Assembly: GCA_003557825.1 (NCBI GenBank) | Contig: PWNM01000135.1 | Span: 1 to 9,075, forward strand | Length of the DNA stretch: 9,075 nucleotides | Direction of reading: 5' to 3' | Source: Candidatus Hydrogenedentota bacterium | Lineage (GTDB): Bacteria; Hydrogenedentota; Hydrogenedentia; Hydrogenedentales; SLHB01 | Part shown: piece after piece, positions 7,601 to 9,075 of the stretch | Layout of the letters: each line of letters opens with the position of its first letter | Position numbering within the stretch: position 1 is the first letter of the stretch | The notes under the pieces: generated by a model | The model's database searches: none | What the model saw: only the letters and a program-made list of their open reading frames with translations | Told to the model about the DNA's origin: nothing | Translations under genes and position numbers: made by a program

Positions 7601-8509
7601 CTGCACCTCGGCGAGAATCCGTGTTCTCTTGAAGGGAAGGATTTCCAACTGCCCCGTGATGTACTCCCGCCGATCGCTTTGGAAGTCCGTGTGGTGATCC
7701 GCCTCTTGGTACGCTCCTATGATCCGGAAATGAATCAAGTCTTTAACAATCGGACCCGTGTAGTCGGCAACCGTCCGCCGGAATCCATAACTGCCGACAC
7801 TGGCCGAGGCACTAAACCGCGGGGAAGCCATCGGCCGCTTGGGAATGATGTTCACGATACCGCTCAAGACATTGACGCCGTATAGGAGCGAGGCGGGACC
7901 GCGCACGACTTCGAGACGGCTCGCGTTGGACATGTCCGTGGCACCGCCGAGATTCACGGTGAAGCCCTCGCCCACGGCGAGACCGCCCACGCGAAAACCG
8001 AACCTTTGCTGGTTGGGGACGGAATAGCCGCGTATCGAAAGCGCATTGGCGAAGGGGTCGTTCACATTGACCGCCGCCGACGGCGACCGCTCCGCACTAC
8101 CCGCGACATTCGCCCCTGTGGTGCTGGCAAATGTTTCCGTAAAGACTCCGGATGAATACGCCAAGGCTTCATCCAAATCGGTCGCTTGGAGGTCCTCGAT
8201 AAACTCCTGATTAATCACTTCCAGCGGCATGGGGATATCGCGGATCGGCATGTTGAGACTCGTCCCGGATATCGTATTGGTCGAAAGGTAGCCGCGGTCA
8301 TCCGTCGTTTGCACAAGAAAGGGCGAAAGCTCGAAAATCTCGTCGTCTTCTTCCGCCGCCAGAAACGCGGAAGAAAACACCACAAGAGCAAATACCGAAA
8401 ATGCTCTCAGGGCACGCGACGGGAGATCGGGCCGACCGACAAAGCGCACGGCGTTAACGACGGGCCATAAATTGACAACCGATTCAATTACAGGGTTTTT
8501 GCGATCCAT
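4628..8509 (-). CDS. TonB-dependent outer-membrane receptor, unusually long
   Basis: A 1293-residue receptor that would import a ligand across the outer membrane using TonB/ExbBD energy. From the ATG at 8509: signal peptide with a long n-region (1-51; hydrophobic core about 36-48, ending AFLA), then an acidic stretch and a TonB-box-like segment EIFELSPFLV (57-66). The plug domain is about 80-226; its end, EVVRGPASLLYG...IVNIIPKRP, is typical of siderophore-receptor-like plugs. A beta-barrel follows and ends in aromatic Phe (RLQVGMSF), the usual BAM recognition end. Typical family members are about 600-1000 residues; the excess lies in long loops, above all about 886-1076 between IERKN and FEERARGVDGQ. 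The ligand is unknown. The adjacent lyase suggests oligosaccharides, although the plug style resembles siderophore receptors. No SusD partner is seen. Other in-frame starts are ATG at 8572 and TTG at 8581. I chose 8509 because CTCAAGAC lies 8 nt upstream as in neighbouring genes; none of the starts has a Shine-Dalgarno. Confidence 0.93.
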   Translation of the reverse strand: MDRKNPVIESVVNLWPVVNAVRFVGRPDLPSRALRAFSVFALVVFSSAFLAAEEDDEIFELSPFLVQTTDDRGYLSTNTISGTSLNMPIRDIPMPLEVINQEFIEDLQATDLDEALAYSSGVFTETFASTTGANVAGSAERSPSAAVNVNDPFANALSIRGYSVPNQQRFGFRVGGLAVGEGFTVNLGGATDMSNASRLEVVRGPASLLYGVNVLSGIVNIIPKRPMASPRFSASASVGSYGFRRTVADYTGPIVKDLIHFRIIGAYQEADHHTDFQSDRREYITGQLEILPFKRTRILAEVQYADQRRHGIGPQFFTASGNEDFRNPFGEQIRWGRDEEDMRFIMDRDDSYPRDVFLLRKENPLVPYSYGDLGRNYRISGPDTYTKRRELNAMLLVQTEPVRNLNLEFGGYYTKTDQEGFNVNMSMPTDSEGFPAPSDEFPILAGQVNRQNLWIRHPEVLAILGGSIPTSAYPGTVRRYGLDEILGFRVTADDIPNLSADHPILALTTGGVGEVFVTPDLAARAMRPEMDENETTLKFQRYYWMKRPTESESVQLRLRGAYALETGNPLRRGDDTMTHTFIGGVQYTKDQFSIVQGNPGVSELLTSGQLFPNPDAPGFTVGRFGEDPYLLRSSIYDFSPIRYNNEPLAFPGNLSTNLGRPLAEYVNDPVDTPGRIAGYNIARSGWKDVDATYRGYYGIYQAQMFQDRITFIGGIRRDEYKIIEEEQIRLIDGIPAFNPANASNQTDLYFGSQRLAPMPFLIPGTEPYTEDRWFPELPENLNREIQREMELMFEGLGPQGTRRQLFDQTQSFTTKTAGLSARITDDLSMYVTYSEGVFPNQGLLDGLNNPIPAEETVGKDIGMKFDLFDGRISGTISVFQIERKNASWNFNGAPNPRSWYGGDRGPDPEEGRSWGAFDARSAVTADGIRFDLAQEMTPGMTPDRFQGMSYGVNDRFFREAWQEFFGTEAPEVINTRVLDEAGLTFVETVDVGTRGRRENAGAQPYYWVDVSRDLVEGKHVNADGIDVGMMMKAAFEAALQARDFDGYPIFWPGGIRQGELGAGNNPSNTRGALVTFEERARGVDGQFILSPLPNYQTIFTFSYQNREVVGNGFNLAPLIDPMSGEQVPGSRYDYWVFILGADNFEDPTDPTTFDGTGINGMDLSFVPNWNASLWQKYTFVEGPLEGLHIAGGAKFFGSAPTSVAIGGIGLDENRFPTPPTPSRIEFDGSIGYRFDWGRTQWRINLNVRNLLNTQRRERVVEYRDPNGPVDPVFRRTVTYAAPRSFRLQVGMSF

Positions 8510-8517
8510 AGGAAGGG

Positions 8518-8525
8518 GTCTTGAG
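8518..8525 (-). promoter_or_regulatory. CTCAAGAC octamer before the receptor gene start
   Basis: Minus-strand CTCAAGAC lies 8 nt upstream of the ATG at 8509 and is identical to the octamer before the PEP-CTERM gene. It supports 8509 as the start. If translation began at 8572 instead, the octamer would lie inside the coding region. Confidence 0.3.
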
Positions 8526-8651
8526 TGTGCATGTTGCGCTGAATTCGCCGAATCAAAAGAAGGTAGTGTCATCCAAAACAAAAATTCCGGAAAAGCGGCC
8601 GCGTGGAAAACGTTCGTGACTGCCTATACTTTAGCTACAGATGGAGGAAGG

Positions 8652-8679
8652 GGAGACTACGGAATGTGCCGTAACCTCC
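8652..8679 (-). other. Imperfect hairpin enclosing a Shine-Dalgarno-like run
   Basis: On the minus strand GGAG (8679-8676) can pair with CTCC (8655-8652), and TACGG (8673-8669) with CCGTA (8662-8658). A 2x2 internal loop separates the two stems and the apical loop is 6 nt. It starts about 60 nt beyond the stop of the right-edge gene. It may protect an mRNA 3' end or be part of the receptor leader; chance is also possible for stems of 4 and 5 bp. Confidence 0.35.
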
Positions 8680-8741
8680 TTTCACACCCACCGGCCCTCG
8701 CCAAGCATAGCGTGCGGGCGCTTGCAGCTGCATTTCAAAAA

Positions 8742-9075
8742 TTAATCCATGACATAGGCCCATGCCGCGCCTTGGTTCCCGGTCGTGACAAGCTCTTCGG
8801 GTATATACATATATTCTTCCATCCGGTAAGAATAAATCCAAGGAGCATGCTCCACGTAAAGTTCCCCCATAAAGCCGCCGGTGTCGACAGTCCAGTTTGC
8901 ATCGACCGGGAAGCCGGCCCACAGGCGCAGGATGCCGGGCTCGACAGGATCGGGAACGGTGATCGGGCCATCTTCAAGGTTGACGCCGGTGGGATCCCAA
9001 AGGATTTCGTCAATCATCATGAAATCGACAAGAGCATCTCCCTGTCCGGCATACACCATCATGAAGGTGACAAGC
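8742..9075 (-). CDS. Partial surface protein ending in the Trp/Tyr-rich C-terminal domain
   Basis: Only the last 110 or so residues are present. The frame stays open to the window edge (LVTF precedes the first in-window Met at 9062), so the true start lies beyond 9075 and the Met at 9062 is internal. The visible N-terminal part (…VDFMMIDEILW…) has the alternating hydrophobic pattern and ID-x-I ending of a beta-sandwich, as in many carbohydrate-binding or concanavalin-like domains; this is a weak inference. A short acidic, Pro-containing linker (DGPITVPDPVEPG) follows. Then comes an aromatic-rich domain (8745-8921: WAGFP, VDTG, FMGELYV, PWIYS, EYMYIPEE, AWAYV) that closely matches residues 265-321 of the protein at 3622-4587. 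The linker here is not a DP repeat. The gene is separated from the receptor gene by about 230 bp, so cotranscription is uncertain. Function unknown. Confidence 0.8.
   Translation of the reverse strand, partial: LVTFMMVYAGQGDALVDFMMIDEILWDPTGVNLEDGPITVPDPVEPGILRLWAGFPVDANWTVDTGGFMGELYVEHAPWIYSYRMEEYMYIPEELVTTGNQGAAWAYVMD

Larger units (their letters stand above)
8510..8741. other. Intergenic leader of the receptor gene, with an imperfect hairpin
   Basis: I see no gene in this 232-bp gap. A promoter for the receptor unit should lie here; a TATAGG on the minus strand near 8623-8628 is a weak -10 candidate without a recognisable -35. An imperfect hairpin (8652-8679) and an AAAGGAGG purine run (minus strand, 8675-8682) are present, with no start codon at usable distance from that run. 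I looked for the conserved GCCACTG box of a cobalamin riboswitch and did not find it. No T-run follows the hairpin, so it is not a standard terminator for the upstream gene. Confidence 0.35.

Noticed and set aside
6890..7885. A 331-codon open frame on the plus strand
   Set aside because: It lies entirely antisense to the receptor, whose plug and barrel motifs are convincing. Its translation is rich in Arg/His/Val with no recognisable motif, signal or domain.
8582..8741. Cobalamin or other riboswitch upstream of the receptor
   Set aside because: No GCCACTG-type box or other conserved riboswitch core was found; only a short imperfect hairpin is present.
8635..8922. A 95-codon minus-strand frame overlapping the end of the right-edge gene
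   Set aside because: Most of it is an out-of-frame reading of the Trp/Tyr-rich domain coding sequence, and the remainder has no recognisable features.
1..9075. Insertion sequences, tRNA/rRNA genes or integrase attachment sites
   Set aside because: No transposase or integrase motifs, terminal inverted repeats, or structural RNA signatures were seen on either strand.

Overview
The window reads as a piece of a Gram-negative genome, most likely Verrucomicrobiota of the Opitutae/Puniceicoccales type. The basis is the TonB-dependent receptor, whose mature N-terminus (FELSPFLVQTTDDRGY) is of a kind I associate with Opitutae receptors. A PEP-CTERM surface protein and a Trp/Tyr-rich C-terminal domain seen twice also fit. 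This is a lineage inference from sequence style, not a database match. All five genes lie on the minus strand, so transcription runs from high to low coordinates.

Layout in the direction of transcription: (1) 9075-8742, the C-terminal end of a surface protein cut by the window edge and ending in the Trp/Tyr-rich domain. (2) A non-coding gap of about 230 bp with an imperfect hairpin. (3) 8509-4628, a very large TonB-dependent outer-membrane receptor. (4) After a 40-bp gap, 4587-3622, a secreted protein made of a globular domain, an Asp-Pro repeat linker and the same Trp/Tyr-rich domain. (5) After a 12-bp gap, 3609-1030, a secreted heparinase II/III-fold polysaccharide lyase. (6) After a 199-bp gap, 830-132, a PEP-CTERM protein whose globular domain is a diverged paralogue of the one in gene 4. 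(7) A strong intrinsic terminator at 54-83 closes the run.

The spacing suggests that receptor, linker protein and lyase form one transcription unit. The PEP-CTERM gene is either the last member or has its own promoter in the 199-bp gap. Functionally this looks like a compact polysaccharide-utilisation locus. The lyase would cleave a uronic-acid-containing glycan outside the cytoplasm, the receptor would import oligosaccharides, and the two paralogous secreted proteins would sit at the surface. No SusD-like partner, sulfatase, regulator or other glycoside-active enzyme is visible, so the substrate cannot be named.

The most notable feature is that one globular domain is carried on two different C-terminal modules in the same locus: a PEP-CTERM tail, or a (DP)n linker plus Trp/Tyr-rich domain. 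The second module recurs in the neighbouring gene at the right edge. Three of the four complete genes also share a CTCAA(A/G)AC octamer 8-10 nt before their start codons, where a Shine-Dalgarno sequence would be expected.
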